This document shows positions 22,146 through 34,400 of a DNA stretch of 64,000 bases, one piece after another. Numbering within the stretch: position 1 is the first letter of the stretch; every line of letters begins with the position of its first letter. This stretch comes from Stomorhina lunata. Its lineage: Eukaryota > Arthropoda > Insecta > Diptera > Rhiniidae. Under the pieces are notes generated by a model. The model ran no database searches, was not told where the DNA came from, and saw only the letters and a program-made list of their open reading frames with translations. The position numbers and the translations under genes are program-made. The DNA is taken from assembly GCA_933228675.1 (NCBI GenBank), contig OW121742.1, positions 21,699,994 through 21,763,993 on the forward strand, read 5' to 3'.

Positions 22146-25005
22146 TTTTCGTTAAAGTAAAATTTTTCTATAGAAAAATTTTCGTTTAAATCAAATTTTT
22201 CTATAGAAAAATTTTCGTTTAAATAAAATTTTTCTATAGAAAAATTTTCGCTTAAATCAAATTTTTCTATAAAAAAATTTTCGTTTAAATCAAATTTTTC
22301 TATAGAAAAATTTTCGTTTAAGTAAAATTTTTCTAGAGAAAAATTTTCGTTTAAGTAAAATTTTTCTAGAGAAAAATTTTCGTTTAAGTAAAATTTTTCT
22401 ATAGAAAAATTTTCGTTTAAGTAAAATTTTTCTATAGAAAAATTTTCGTTTAAGTAAAATTTTTCTATAGAAAAATTTTCGTTTAAGTAAAATTTTTCTA
22501 TAGAAAAATTTTCGCTTAAGTAAAATTTTTCTATAGAAAAATTTTCGTTTAAATCAAATTTTTCTATAGAAAAATTTTCGTTTAAATCAAATTTTTCTAT
22601 AGAAAAATTTTCGTTTAAATCAAATTTTTCTATAGAAAAATTTTCGTTTAAAAATCGTTTTTTTATGGAAAAACTTTGGTTTAAGAAAAAGTTTTTTGTA
22701 GAAAAAATTTCTTTTAAGAAAATTTTTTTTAATTGAAATTTTTCTATAGAAAAATTTTTGTTTAATTGAAATTTTTCTATAGAAAAATGTTTGTTTAATT
22801 GAAATTTTTTATAGAAACATTTTTGTCTAATTGAAATTTTTATATGGAAAGATTTTTGTTTAATTGAAATTTTTCTATAGAAATATTTTTAGTAAAATTT
22901 TTCTATAGAAAAATTTTCATTAAACGAAAATTTTTCTATAGAAAAATTTTCGTTTAAGCAAAATTTTTCTATAGAAAAATTTTCGTTTAAGTAAAATTTT
23001 TCTAGAGAAAAATTTTCGTTTAAGTAAAATTTTTCTAGAGAAAAATTTTCGTTTAAGTAAAATTTTTCTATAGAAAAGTTTTCGTTTAAGTAAAATTTTT
23101 CTATAGAAAAATTTTCGTTTAAGTAAAATTTTTCTATAGAAAAATTTTCGTTTAAGCAAAATTTTTCTATAGAAAAATTTTCGTTTAAGTAAAATTTTTC
23201 TATAGAAAAATGTTCGTTTAAGTAAAATTTTTCTATAGAAAAATTTTCGTTTAAGTAAAATTTTTCTATAGAAAAATTTTCGTTTAAGTAAAATTTTTCT
23301 ATAGAAAAATTTTCGTTTAAGTAAAATTTTTCTATAGAATAATTTTCGTTTAGTAAAATTTTTCTATAGAAAAATTTTCATTTAAGTAAAATTTTTCTAG
23401 AGAAAAATTTTTGTTTAAGTAAATTTTTCTATAGAAAAATTTTCGTTTAAGTAAATTTTTCTATAGAAAAATTTTCGTTTAAGTAAAATTTTTCTATAGA
23501 AACATTTTCATTTGAGTAAAATTTTTCTAGATTAAAATTTTCGTTTAAGTAAAATTTTTTTATAGAAAAATTTTCGTTTAAGTAAAATTTTTCTATAGAA
23601 AAATTTTCGTTTAAGTAAAACTTTTCTAGAGAAAAATATTCGTTTAAGTAAAATTTTTCTAGAGAAAAATTTTCGTTTAAGTAAAATTTTTCTAGAGAAT
23701 AATTTTCGTTTAAGTAAATTTTTTCTAGAGAAAAATTTTCGTTTAAGCAAAATTTTTCTATAGAAAAATTTTCGTTTAAGTAAAATTTTTCTAGAGAAAA
23801 ATTTTCGTTTAAGTAAAATTTTTCTAGAGAAAAATTTTCGTTTAAGTAAAATTTTTCTATAGAAAAGTTTTCGTTTAAGTAAAATTTTTCTATAGAAAAA
23901 TTTTCGTTTAAGTAAAATTTTTCTATAGAAAAATTTTCGTTTAAGTAAAATTTTTCTATAGAAAAATTTTCGCTTAAGTAAAATTTTTCTATAGAAAAAT
24001 TTTCGTTTAAGTAAAATTTTTCTATAGAAAAATTTTCGTTAAAGTAAAATTTTTCTATAGAAAAATTTTCGTTTAAGTAAAATTTTTCTATAGAAAAATT
24101 TTCGTTTAAATAAAATTTTTCTATAGAAAAATTTTCGCTTAAATCTAATTTTTCTATAGAAAAATTTTCGTTTAAATCAAATTTTTCTATAGAAAAATTT
24201 TCGTTTAAATCAAATTTTTCTATAGAAAAATTTTAGTTTAAATCAAATTTTTCTATAAAAAAATTTTCGTTTAAATCAAATTTTTCTATAGAAAAATTTT
24301 CGTTTAAGTCAAATTTTTCTATAGAAAAATTTTCGTTTAAATCAAATTTTTCTATAGAAAAATTTTCGTTTAAATCAAATTTTTCTATAGAAAAATTTTC
24401 GTTTAAATCAAATTTTTCTATAGAAAAATTTTCGTTTAAATCAAATTTTTCTATAGAAAAATTTTCGTTTAAATCAAATTTTTCTATAGAAAAATTTTCG
24501 TTTAAATCAAATTTTTCTATAGAAAAATTTTCGTTTAAATCAAATTTTTCTATAGAAAAATTTTCGTTTAAATCAAATTTTTCTATAGAAAAATTTTCGT
24601 TTAAAAATCGTTTTTTTATGGAAAAACTTTGGTTTAAGAAAAAGTTTTTTGTAGAAAAAATTTCTTTTAAGAAAATTTTTTTTAATTGAAATTTTTCTAT
24701 AGAAAAATGTTTGTTTAATTGAAATTTTTTATAGAAACATTTTTGTCTAATTGAAATTTTTATATGGAAAGATTTTTGTTTAATTGAAATTTTTCTATAG
24801 AAATATTTTTAGTAAAATTTTTCTATAGAAAAATTTTCATTAAACGAAAATTTTTCTATAGAAAAATTTTCATTTAATTAAAATTTTTCTATTGAAAGTT
24901 TTTCTTGTAATTGAAATTTTTCCATAGAAAAATTTTCGTTGAATTGAATTTTTTCTATGGAAAAATTTTCGTTTTAAAAAAATGTTTGTTAAAAAGTTTT
25001 TCTAT
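22146..25005. repeat. Palindromic-core satellite array C, right part (33-bp unit)
   Basis: This continues array C past the transposon. Spacers alternate between CGTTTAAGTA and CGTTTAAATC. It contains a large duplicate. The variant string at about 18421-18720 (CATTTGAG, GATTAAAA, TTTTTTATAG) recurs at about 23365-23650. A second marker set (AAAATCGTTTTTTTATGG onward) appears at about 22650 and 24602. Discounting the transposon, the duplication period is about 1.89 kb. The array decays after about 24870. Confidence 0.93.
24021..24050. other. Paralogous empty insertion site of the transposon
   Basis: The array-C duplicate has the same ordered variants as the transposon flanks. A CTTAAG unit, then one normal unit, then the distinctive GTTAAAG unit are all present, but uninterrupted: AAAAATTTTCGTTAAAG. 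The TTT at 24033-24035 corresponds to the duplicated target. Confidence 0.85.
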
Positions 25006-26615
25006 CTATGTTTTATTATTACAGATCTTTGTCGTTACACTGTGCCACATTAGATATGTAGTTGCAATAGACTTTAGCTGGTTACAATTGTATGTCATTT
25101 TCTTATTCTTGTTTTCTGATGTTATTGTTGTTTTTATTTCTATATCAAGAAAAATAAAAATAAAACTGTTGCTGATATAAAATTTTGAAACACACTCAAA
25201 CGCGTCCAATAAGGAACACACAAAAAAACTAGATTTTGTTATAAAAAATTCAACTTCTAGTCCAACTTATAATGCAAAAGTATTTGTGGGCATAAATATT
25301 TCGTAGAAAATACAAAACACACACATGCATCAGAGTATGTTGGTGTTATCAAAATTTTGCATCCGGTTGTTTGATAGCAAACATGTTGCATGCAACACCG
25401 ATAGCGAACATATTAAACAACATTACTATGGGGCACAGTGATTTAGAAAATGGTTTTTTCGCTTAAAGATATTCAAAGAAAATTTCTTTTTGGGTTCAGT
25501 TGAGAAGTTTTCAAATTAAGTTGAAGACTAAACCCAAAGCGGAAGGAATACTTAAATTTCCAAGGTTTTTCTTTTTAAATTTTATAAAATTGTTATCAAG
25601 TTAATATGAATGTATTAGAATTGCATTCCTATACCACAGTGGGCTACCCTTTGAGGAGAGGGTTATTGGTTGGGTTTCCTTGTTGGATGGCGTCTGCTAT
25701 AATGTCTAACATGATAATGAACATGTTGATGTGTGTGATTACAGACACAAAACGACAACAGACGAAGATGCAATCTATGGACTAACTGTAAAAACCCCAT
25801 CTGTCCCCATAACGAAACCTAACCCGATACACTGTGTGCAACGCGTTGAACGAACGGAGTAGATGAACGGAAAATTGTTTTTATGGAAATTCGCATGCAT
25901 GTCAGATTTATATTGTTGGTCGTCGAGAACGGTTTGAAATTGCGGTGTGTTGTGGAAATATTATTATAAATATTTGAAAAAAGTATTGAAAAACAAAAAA
26001 AGATTTCAAAACTAAGTAATAAAAAAAAATTGAAAAATATATATGATTAATAGCCATTAGACATGTGTTTCGAATGTTTAGAATTTCATTTAAATTTTTG
26101 AAAACAAATTTAAAAAAGGAAATAAATTTTGTGATAAAATTAAAAAATATATATTTTTGAGAAATAACGATAAAATTGTTTTAATTTTTTTAATGTTCTA
26201 ATTTTTTTAGTTTAGATTTGTTGTTTTTAATAAAGTTTGATTTATAATTTGCATTTTGATATCGCCTGCCTAGTAACTGCAAACATAATCGTTATAGCTT
26301 GTTTCAAAACTTTGTGCCATAGGAAAGCAATAACTTGAGCCTCGAGGGCTCTAGAGCAACAACAAAGAAATTTGGAAATATAATATGCAGAACCTTAAAG
26401 GAATATATTCTTAAATAAGTGAAGTTATAAAACAATAGATAAAAACTATTAATATTAAAAAATATTGAAGTTGAAATAAATATAAAAAAAGTATTCTTTA
26501 AAAATACGTGTATGACTTTAGAAATTTTGTAACTAACAAAATTTTTAAATATTGATTCTATATAAAACAAGTAAGAAAGTTTTATAACAAATAAAATTGT
26601 ATTAAAGTTCAACTA
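25006..26615. other. Unique island with a possible distal promoter
   Basis: About 25640-25960 is less AT-rich than its surroundings and contains no satellite. Short frames (25006-25221 on the minus strand and 26304-26612 on the minus strand) are low complexity and resemble nothing I know. The likeliest content is regulatory DNA upstream of the peroxidasin-like gene. Confidence 0.5.
25902..25936 (+). promoter_or_regulatory. Candidate TATA-less core promoter (Inr + MTE/DPE-like)
   Basis: TCAGATT gives an initiator with A+1 at 25904. GAACGG at 25927-25932 falls at +24 to +29, the position of the MTE core. GGTTTG follows at +28 to +33 where a DPE is expected, with one mismatch. The next ~150 bp are A-rich and leader-like. 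It could be an alternative upstream start for the + strand gene at 31741; no splice connection is demonstrated. Confidence 0.35.
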
Positions 26616-29310
26616 TATATATTTTATAGAAAAATTTTCAATAAAAAAATTTTTCTATAGAAAAATTTTCAATAAAAAATTTTTCTATAGAAAAATTTTC
26701 AATAAAAAAATTTTTCTAAAGAAAAATTTTCAATAAAAAAATTTTTCTATAGAAAAATTTTCAATAAAAAAATATTTCTATAGAAAAATTTTCAGTAAAA
26801 AAATTTTTCTATAGAAAAATTTTCAGTAAAAAAATTTTTCTATAGAAAAATTTTCAGTAAAAAAATTTTTCTATAGAAAAATTTTCAGTAAAAAAATTTT
26901 TCTATAGAAAAATTTTCAGTAAAAAAATTTTTCTATAGAAAAATTTTCAGTAAAAAAATTTTTCTATAGAAAAATTTTCAGTAAAAAAATTTTTCTATAG
27001 AAAAATTTTCAGTAAAAAAATTTTTCTATAGAAAAATTTTCAGTAAAAAAATTTTTCTATAGAAAAATTTTCAGTAAAAAAATTTTTCTATAGAAAAATT
27101 TTCAGTAAAAAAATTTTTCTATAGAAAAATTTTCAGTAAAAAAATTTTTCTATAGAAAAATTTTCAGTAAAAAAATTTTTCTATAGAAAAATTTTCAGTA
27201 AAAAAATTTTTCTATAGAAAAATTTTCAGTAAAAAAATTTTTCTATAGAAAAATTTTCAGTAAAAAAATTTTTCTATAGAAAAATTTTCAGTAAAAAAAT
27301 TTTTCTATAGAAAAATTTTCAGTAAAAAAATTTTTCTATAGAAAAATTTTCAGTAAAAAAATTTTTCTATAGAAAAATTTTCAGTAAAAAAATTTTTCTA
27401 TAGAAAAATTTTCAGTAAAAAAATTTTTCTATAGAAAAATTTTCAGTAAAAAAATTTTTCTATAGAAAAATTTTCAGTAAAAAAATTTTTCTATAGAAAA
27501 ATTTTCAGTAAAAAAATTTTTCTATAGAAAAATTTTCAGTAAAAAAATTTTTCTATAGAAAAATTTTCAGTAAAAAAATTTTTCTATAGAAAAATTTTCA
27601 GTAAAAAAATTTTTCTATAGAAAAATTTTCAGTAAAAAAATTTTTCTATAGAAAAATTTTCAGTAAAAAAATTTTTCTATAGAAAAATTTTCAGTAAAAA
27701 AATTTTTCTATAGAAAAATTTTCAGTAAAAAAAATTTTTCTATAGAAAAATTTTCAGTAAAAAAATTTTTCTATAGAAAAATTTTCAGTAAAAAAATTTT
27801 TCTATAGAAAAATTTTCAGTAAAAAAATTTTTCTATAGAAAAATTTTCAGTAAAAAAATTTTTCTATAGAAAAATTTTCAGTAAAAAAATTTTTCTATAG
27901 AAAAATTTTCAGTAAAAAAATTTTTCTATAGAAAAATTTTCAGTAAAAAAATTTTTCTATAGAAAAATTTTCAGTAAAAAAATTTTTCTATAGAAAAATT
28001 TTCAGTAAAAAAATTTTTCTATAGAAAATTATTAGTAAAAAAATTTTTCTATAGAAAAATTTTCAGTAAAAAAATTTTTCTATAGAAAAATTTTCAATAA
28101 AAAAATTTTCTATAGAAAAATTTTCAATAAAAAAAATTTTCTACAGAAAAATTTTCAATAAAAAAATTTTTCTATAGCAAAATTTTCAATAAAAAAATTT
28201 TTCTATAGAAAAATTTTCAATAAAAAAATTTTTCTATAGAAAAATTTTCAATAAAAAAATTTTTCTATAGAAAAATTTTCAATAAAAAAATTTTTCTATA
28301 GAAAAATTTTCAATAAAAAAATTTTTCTATAGAAAAATTTTCAATAAAAAAATTTTTCAATAAAAAAATTTTTCTATAGAAAAATTTTCAATAAAAAAAT
28401 TTTTCTATAGAAAAATTTTCAATAAAAAAATTTTTCTATAGAAAAATTTTCAATAAAAAAATGTTTCTATAGAAAAATTTTCAATAAGAAAATTTTTCTA
28501 TAGAAAAATTTTCAATAAAAAAAATTTTTCTATAGAAAAATTTTCAATAAAAAAAATTTTTCTATAGAAAAATTTTCAATAAAAAAATTTTTCTATAGAA
28601 AAATTTTCATTAAAAAAGTTTTTCTATAGAAAAATTTTCAATAAAAAAAATTTTCTATGCAAAAATTTTCGATAAAAAAATTTTTCTATAGAAAAATTTT
28701 AAATAAAAAAATTTTTCTATAGAAAAATTACCGATAAAAAAATTTTTCTGTAGAAAAATTTTCGATAAAAAATTTTTCTATAGAAAAATTTTCGATAAAA
28801 AAATTTTTTTATAGAAAAATTTTCGATAAAAAAATTTTTCTATAGAAAAATTTTCGATAAGAAAATTTTTCTATAGAAAAATTACCGATAAAAAAATTTT
28901 CTATAGAAGAATTTTCAAAAAAAAAATTTCTATAGAAAAATTAAAAAAAAAAAATTTCTATAGAAAAATTTTCAAAAAAAAAAATTTTTCTATACAACAA
29001 TCTTCAATAAAAAAAATTTTTCTATAGAAAAATTTTCTATAAAAAAATTTTTCTATAGAAAAATTTTCTATAAAAAAATTTTTCTATAGAAAAATTTTCA
29101 ATAAATAAATTTTTCTATAGAAAAATTTTCAATAAAAAAATTTTTCTATAGAAAAATTTTCAATAAAAAAATTTTTCTATAGAAAAATTTTCAATAAAAA
29201 AATTTTTCTATAGAAAAATTTTTCTATACAAAAATTTTAAATATAAAAATTTTTCTATAGAAAAATTTTTATAGAAAATTTTCTATACAACAATTTTCAA
29301 TAAAAAAAAT
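26616..29310. repeat. Palindromic-core satellite array D (31-bp unit, spacer CAGTAAA / CAATAAA)
   Basis: The central part (about 26780-28080) is almost perfectly uniform with spacer TTTTCAGTAAAAAAA. Both flanks carry CAATAAA, and then CGATAAA toward 28900, giving a centre-to-edge gradient of spacer types. The core TTTTTCTATAGAAAAA is conserved throughout. Confidence 0.95.
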
Positions 29311-29690
29311 TTCTATAAAAATTTTTTTTTATCGAAAATTGTTGTATAGAATTTTTTTTTTTTTTTAATTTTTCTATCGAAAATTTTTCTATAGAAAAAT
29401 TTTTTTATCGAAAATTTTTCTGTAGAAAAATTTTTTTATCGAAAATTTTTCTATAGAAAATTTTTTTTTATCAAAAATTTTTATCAAAAATTTTTTTATA
29501 GCAAAATTTTGTTATCAAAAATTTTTCTATTGACAAATTTTTTTATTGAAAATGTTTCTATAGAAAATATTTTTTTGCCGAAAATTTTTCTATAGAAACA
29601 TGTTTTTGTCAAAAATTTTTCTATAGAAAAATATTTTTATCGAAAATTTTTTCTATAGAAAAATATATTGATCGAAAAATTTTCTTTAGA
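29311..29690. repeat. Inverted continuation of array D
   Basis: After a junction near 29310-29340 the spacer becomes TTTTTTTATCGAAAA, the reverse complement of the TTTTCGATAAAAAAA type to its left. The junction is bracketed by CTATACAACAATTTTC (from about 29283) and its reverse complement GAAAATTGTTGTATAG (about 29334-29349). Confidence 0.85.
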
Positions 29691-29981
29691 AAAATTTGTT
29701 TCTATAAAAAATATCATTATTTTTCTTAATTTAAATCATATTTTATTTACTGAACGTTTAAAGCATCAATTCTTTGGTATTTTAAGACATATTTTAAAAA
29801 CTATTATTTTATTATATAATGTGACTTCTTACAGATTTTTGGCTAAATATGCAATTATATGCAGATCTGTTATATACTATTACAAAGCTTAGACTTCTAT
29901 CTTTCATTTGAAGTTACCTTAACTCTTAGGAGTTCATTGAAAAAAGTTATATACTTTCTAAAAAGACTTCTGGGTTTTTTA
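29691..29981. other. Unique AT-rich spacer
   Basis: No gene is visible. The 74-codon frame across 29668-29892 starts in satellite and is not credible. Confidence 0.5.
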
Positions 29982-30776
29982 ATTATACCCTTCGCCACCA
30001 TAGCTGGAAAGGGTATTATAAGTTTGTGCTGATGTATGTAACGCATAGAAATTTTTATCTTAGACCCACCTTTTAGTATATCAATAGGCATGGAATTACT
30101 TTCTGAGTTGATATAGCGATGTCAGTCCGTCCGTCGGTCTGGCTGGACGGCTCGATCCCCATATAAACCATGTAATCAAAGTACAGGTCGCAATTAAAAA
30201 GATAATTTGATGAAATTTAGCACAGATCATTTTTTTGATAGTGGAACCATGGCTATTGAATTACGTCGAAATCGGTCCATTATTTATGGTACCTCCCATA
30301 GGCCCTAACATCCCGAAATTGATATATTGCCCACAAATATCAATATTTTTCATTTACAACAAATACTGCTAATGTAAACCTAAAACACTGTACAAAATTT
30401 CGTTGAATTCGGTCTACATTTGACCATATCTCCCATACAATCTCTTGTGTCAAAACGCACTAAATGAGACAAAAATCACTGAAACGCTCGTAAATCTGAA
30501 GATAAAGAGAATTTTAAGTTGATTTTTTGCACACATAATTTTTGTAACAACTGTAATCAATTTGCCAAATTTCGAGATAATCGGTCCTATTTGTCCCTAG
30601 CTCTCATATAAGTCCAAATTACGGAAACAGATTAAGTATATAAATTTTAAGAAAATGTATATATGATGGCAAAATTAGCCAATTATTTGTCTTTATACAG
30701 GAAAAAGAACGCCTTTCTCTTAGTGGTGAAGGGTATCGTATGGTCGGACTTGACCGACTTTCTTACTTGTTTTTTG
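29982..30776 (+). mobile_element. DINE/mini-me type (Helentron-related) non-autonomous repeat
   Basis: The left end has TATACCCTTCGCCACCA and, nearby, GGGTATTATAAGTTTGTG with TGTAACGCA, the hallmark core of fly mini-me/DINE elements. An internal GTCC/GTCT microsatellite seed lies at about 30121-30152. The right end has GAAGGGTATCGTATGG, a hairpin (GGTCGG...CCGAC) and CTTTCTTACTTGTTTT, the terminal hairpin plus CTTACTTG-type end expected of Helentron-like elements. It is non-coding and lies immediately upstream of the gene promoter. Confidence 0.8.
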
Positions 30777-30994
30777 TTTCTTTTTAAATTTATTTTCCAT
30801 TTAAGACAACATTCCTTTAAGGTTCTCTTTACGCCGATATCAAAATATTCTGCACAATTCTATGGTATAATATCACTTTTTTTGTTTAGTTTAAGTTTTA
30901 TTAAATTTTAATAAAAATATTCAAATTTCAAAAAATATTTTTTGTTATCAAAAAAGTTTTATGTTGGTTTTCCGGTTTCCAAAAAACTAAAATT
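30777..30994. other. Promoter-proximal upstream DNA
   Basis: About 220 bp of unique sequence between the DINE repeat and the proposed initiator. No TATA box is seen at the usual distance. Confidence 0.45.
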
Positions 30995-31029
30995 TCAGTA
31001 GCAGTGCGTAAGTCAAACAAAACAGTTGG
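30995..31029 (+). promoter_or_regulatory. Core promoter of the peroxidasin-like gene (Inr + DPE)
   Basis: TCAGT at 30995-30999 gives A+1 at 30997. AGTTG at 31024-31028 lies exactly at +28 to +32 and fits the DPE range set [AGT]G[AT][CT][ACG]. CAAACAAAACAG at +18 to +29 partly matches the MTE. No TATA box is evident. The sequence just downstream (GACGGGCGCGCG) is the most GC-rich spot in the region. Confidence 0.5.
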
Positions 31030-31740
31030 TTGACGGGCGCGCGAAAAACTTAAACAAAAGTTTCAAATTTTGCAAAAAAGAAAACCAAAACTTTTCTATG
31101 TAAAATAAGAATAACAATAATTTTAAACAAAATATGAGGCATTAGCGAAGGCGACATTAATTAAAAGTGATTTAATTTCGGAAAATAGAATAGAAACGGC
31201 TGCTAAGTGTCTATAAACTCATCAAAAACACTTAAATTAAAGAAAACTACAAAAAATAAGAAAAATATTTTAGTTGCAAAAAAATTATAAAAATCTTGAA
31301 ATAAAGATAAGAGGAAAAAATATTCAGAGTCTGTGGAATTATTTTCAATTAAGAAAATAAAAAATAATAAAATTCACAGAAATAAGTGAAAAACTGCAGG
31401 AAAGTTCAAAAGCGCAAACGGTAGAAAATACTGAGGAAAACTTGAGCAAAAAAAAAAAAAACGAAAACAATTTCAAGGGGTTTTCTTTTATTTTAAGGTA
31501 AAAATATTAAAAAAATAAAGAAAAAACACAACAACATTTACGTGTCCGTTAAAGTTTTTTCCGCGAACAACAACAAAGAACTTATAGTTTTTGCAAGTTT
31601 TTCAGTTACCAAAAAAATAAAATAACACAAAAACAGTATGTGCCAAAAGTAAATTAACACCTTTACTTCGAAGAAAACAAGAAAAACAAAAACTAAATAT
31701 ATTTTTCGCTTAAAACGTAGCGAAAGAACTTCCAAAAAAA
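30997..31740 (+). other. Probable 5' untranslated leader
   Basis: About 744 bp of A-rich sequence between the proposed start and the ATG, with only very short upstream reading frames (for example ATG TAA at 31099 and a five-codon frame at about 31638). An intron inside the leader cannot be excluded. Confidence 0.5.
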
Positions 31741-31913
31741 ATGTCTCGTTATATCGCTCAAGTGTTTGTCAGCTTGTGGCTTTTGTCGTTGCTGACAGCT
31801 CCCACGTTGGCTGTTTATTGTCCCACAGGCTGTAACTGTTTTCAGCGAACTGTTCGCTGTTTGCGAACACATTTGACTGCCATACCAAAAGTTCCACAGG
31901 ATACCACAGTTCT
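31741..31913 (+). CDS. Pxn: Peroxidasin-like first coding exon (signal peptide + LRRNT), partial gene
   Basis: The ATG at 31741 follows CAAAAAAA, a good fly start context. 57 codons plus 2 bases are read before CT|GTAAGTA, a consensus donor; read-through meets TAA at once, supporting the splice (phase 2). Residues 1-24 form a hydrophobic signal peptide (VFVSLWLLSLL, cut near LA|VY). Residues 27-40 have the LRRNT cysteine pattern C27-x3-C31-x-C33-x6-C40, with the CFxRTVRC segment that is characteristic of peroxidasin, followed by LTAIPKVPQDT. Peroxidasin is a secreted haem peroxidase with LRR and Ig domains that forms sulfilimine cross-links in collagen IV of basement membranes. The rest (LRRs, Ig, peroxidase) is not in this window. 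Another LRRNT protein is possible but less likely. Confidence 0.72.
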
Positions 31914-31920
31914 GTAAGTA

Positions 31921-32619
31921 TTTCTTTATTTTTCCTTTTATTCCTTTGCAAATACACATTTTCGCATTCATTTAGTATTTTTCCTTTTTTTCTATAAAAA
32001 GGTTGAAATCGAAAGAAATGTTATATATTTGAATAAAAATATTGAAGTCCTTTTTGAAAGTAGTTAACAAAATTTGACTTAAATGACTTTGTAAAGTTTC
32101 TAGAATTCAAGTTATGAAAATTCTTTTAATTTGACTTTTTAAAAACAAAACATCTTAACAATTGCAAAAAGTAACAAAAAAATTGGATATTTCTTGAACA
32201 ACAAAAATCTCTAATTATACATTTGAGGCTGAATATGCAAATATAAGCAGCTGATTTATTTATTGTTATAAAACTAAGACTCAAAGCCTGAATTTCCAAT
32301 AAAATTAGCTTTATAGACGTTTATTCAAAAAAGTTATATCCCATGGAATCAGATTTTTTAATTTTAGTTTCTCAAATTAAAGTAAAAATTCATAAAAACT
32401 TAAAAATTCAAATTTTAATATTTAGGCCTTTAAAGGTATTTTTAAAAACTTGTTCTAATTTTGGATTCTGTCAGGACACTGACATAAAAATCAAAACTTT
32501 TGATTTCAAATGATCACGAAAGTTATATTTCATCAAATTACAAAAAAAAACTCCAAAAATATAAAAAAAATGTTTCTTCAAAGTTAAAGACTTAGACGAA
32601 ATTCCTCCGGTGAGAAGGC
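31921..32619. other. Unique intron-start sequence
   Basis: AT-rich, with no repeats or exons recognised. Confidence 0.5.
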
Positions 32620-34400
32620 ATTTTTATAGAAAAGTTGATGTGGAAGACATTTCTATAGTAAATGGGAAGAGTTTACCTGAAAACTTGACAATGGGAAGTA
32701 TTTTCTATAGAAAACTTGACGATGCGAAGAGATTTTTGTAGAAAACTTGACGGCGGGAAGAGTTTTCTATAGAAAACTTGAAGACGGGAAAATATTTTAT
32801 GGAAAACTTGACGGTGGAAAAAGATTTATATAGAAAAGTTGAAGATAGCAAGACATTTCTATAGAAAAGTTGACTATAAGAAGATATTTCTATAGAAAAG
32901 TTGACGATAGGAAGATATTTCTATAGAAAAGTTGACGAAAGGGAGACATTTCTATAGAAAAGTTGATGAAAGAAGACATTTCTATAGAAAAGTTGGTGAA
33001 AGGAAGAAATTTCTATAGCAAAGTTAACGATAGGAAGACATTTCTATAGAGAAGTTGACGATAGGAAGACATTTCTATAGAAAAGTTGACGCTAAGGAAG
33101 ACATTTCTATAGAAAAGTTGATGATAGGAAGACATTTCTATAGAAAAGTTGACGATAGGAAGACATTTCTATAGAAAAGTTGACGATAGGAAGACATTTC
33201 TATAGAAAGATTGACGATTGGAAGACATTTCTATAGAAAAGTTGACGTTAAGGAAGACATTTCTATAGAAAAGTTGACGTTAAGGAAGACATTTCTATAG
33301 AAAAGTTGACGTTAAGGAAGACATTTCTATAGAAAAGTTGACGTTAAGGAAGACATTTCTATAGAAAAGTTGACGTTAAGGAAGACATTTCTATAGAAAA
33401 GTTGACGTTAAGGAAGACATTTCTATAGAAAAGTTGACGTTAAGGAAGACATTTCTATAGAAAAGTTGACGTTAAGGAAGACATTTCTATAGAAAAGTTG
33501 ACGTTAAGGAAGACATTTCTATAGAAAAGTTGACGTTAAGGAAGACATTTCTATAGAAAAGTTGACGTTAAGGAAGACATTTCTATAGAAATGTCTATAG
33601 AAACTTGATGATGGAAAGGGTTTTCTATTGAAAACTGGCAAATGGGAAGAGTTTTTTGTAGAAAACTTGACAATAGGACGATTCTTCTGCAGAAAACTTG
33701 ACGATTGGGAAAGTTTTTAATAGAAAACTTGACAATCTGGAAAGTTTTTTATAGAAAACTTGACGATGGGAGAAGTTTTCTATCGATGATGGAAACAGTT
33801 TTTTACAGAAAACTTTATAATGGGAAGAGTTTTCTATAGAAAACTTGACGATGGGAAGAGTTTCTAGAGAAAACTTGATAAAGGGAAGAGTTTGCTATAT
33901 AAAACTTAATGATAAGAAGAGTTTTCTATGGAAAACTGGACAATGGGAAGAGTTTTCTGTAGAAAACTCTCGATTCTTCTACAGAAAACTTGATATTGGG
34001 AAGAGTTTTCTATAGAAAACTTGAAGATGAGAAGAGCTTTTATAGAAAACTTAATGATGGAGAAGTTTTCTATAGAAAACTTTATGATGGAAAGAGTTTT
34101 TTATAGAAAACTTTATAACGGGAAGATTTTTCTGTAGAAAATTTGGAATTCTTGACGATGGGAAGAGTTTCCTATAGAAAACTTGATGATGGGAAGAGTT
34201 TTGTATAGAAAAGTAGAGGATGGGAAGAGTGTTTTATAGAAAACTTGACGACGGGAAGATTTTTCTTTAAGTTATTTGCCGATGGGAAGAGTTTTGTATA
34301 GAAAAATTGATTTTTCTGTACAAAAGATTTATATAGAAAAATCTATAGAATCGGGAAGTTTTGTATAGAAATTAACCGATAGAAGGAGTTTTCTTTAGAC
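32620..34400. repeat. Satellite array E (32-bp unit, GTTGACGTTAAGGAAGACA spacer)
   Basis: Units have the core TTTCTATAGAAAA with a GC-richer spacer. The centre (about 33230-33590) is regular with a 32-bp period, and the flanks degrade to TTGACGATGGGAAGAG-type spacers. This is the most diverged member of the window's satellite family but keeps the CTATAG core. Confidence 0.92.

Noticed and set aside
31693..31971. Minus-strand frames overlapping the peroxidasin-like exon
   Set aside because: They are antisense shadows of a well-supported exon with signal peptide, LRRNT cysteines and a splice donor.
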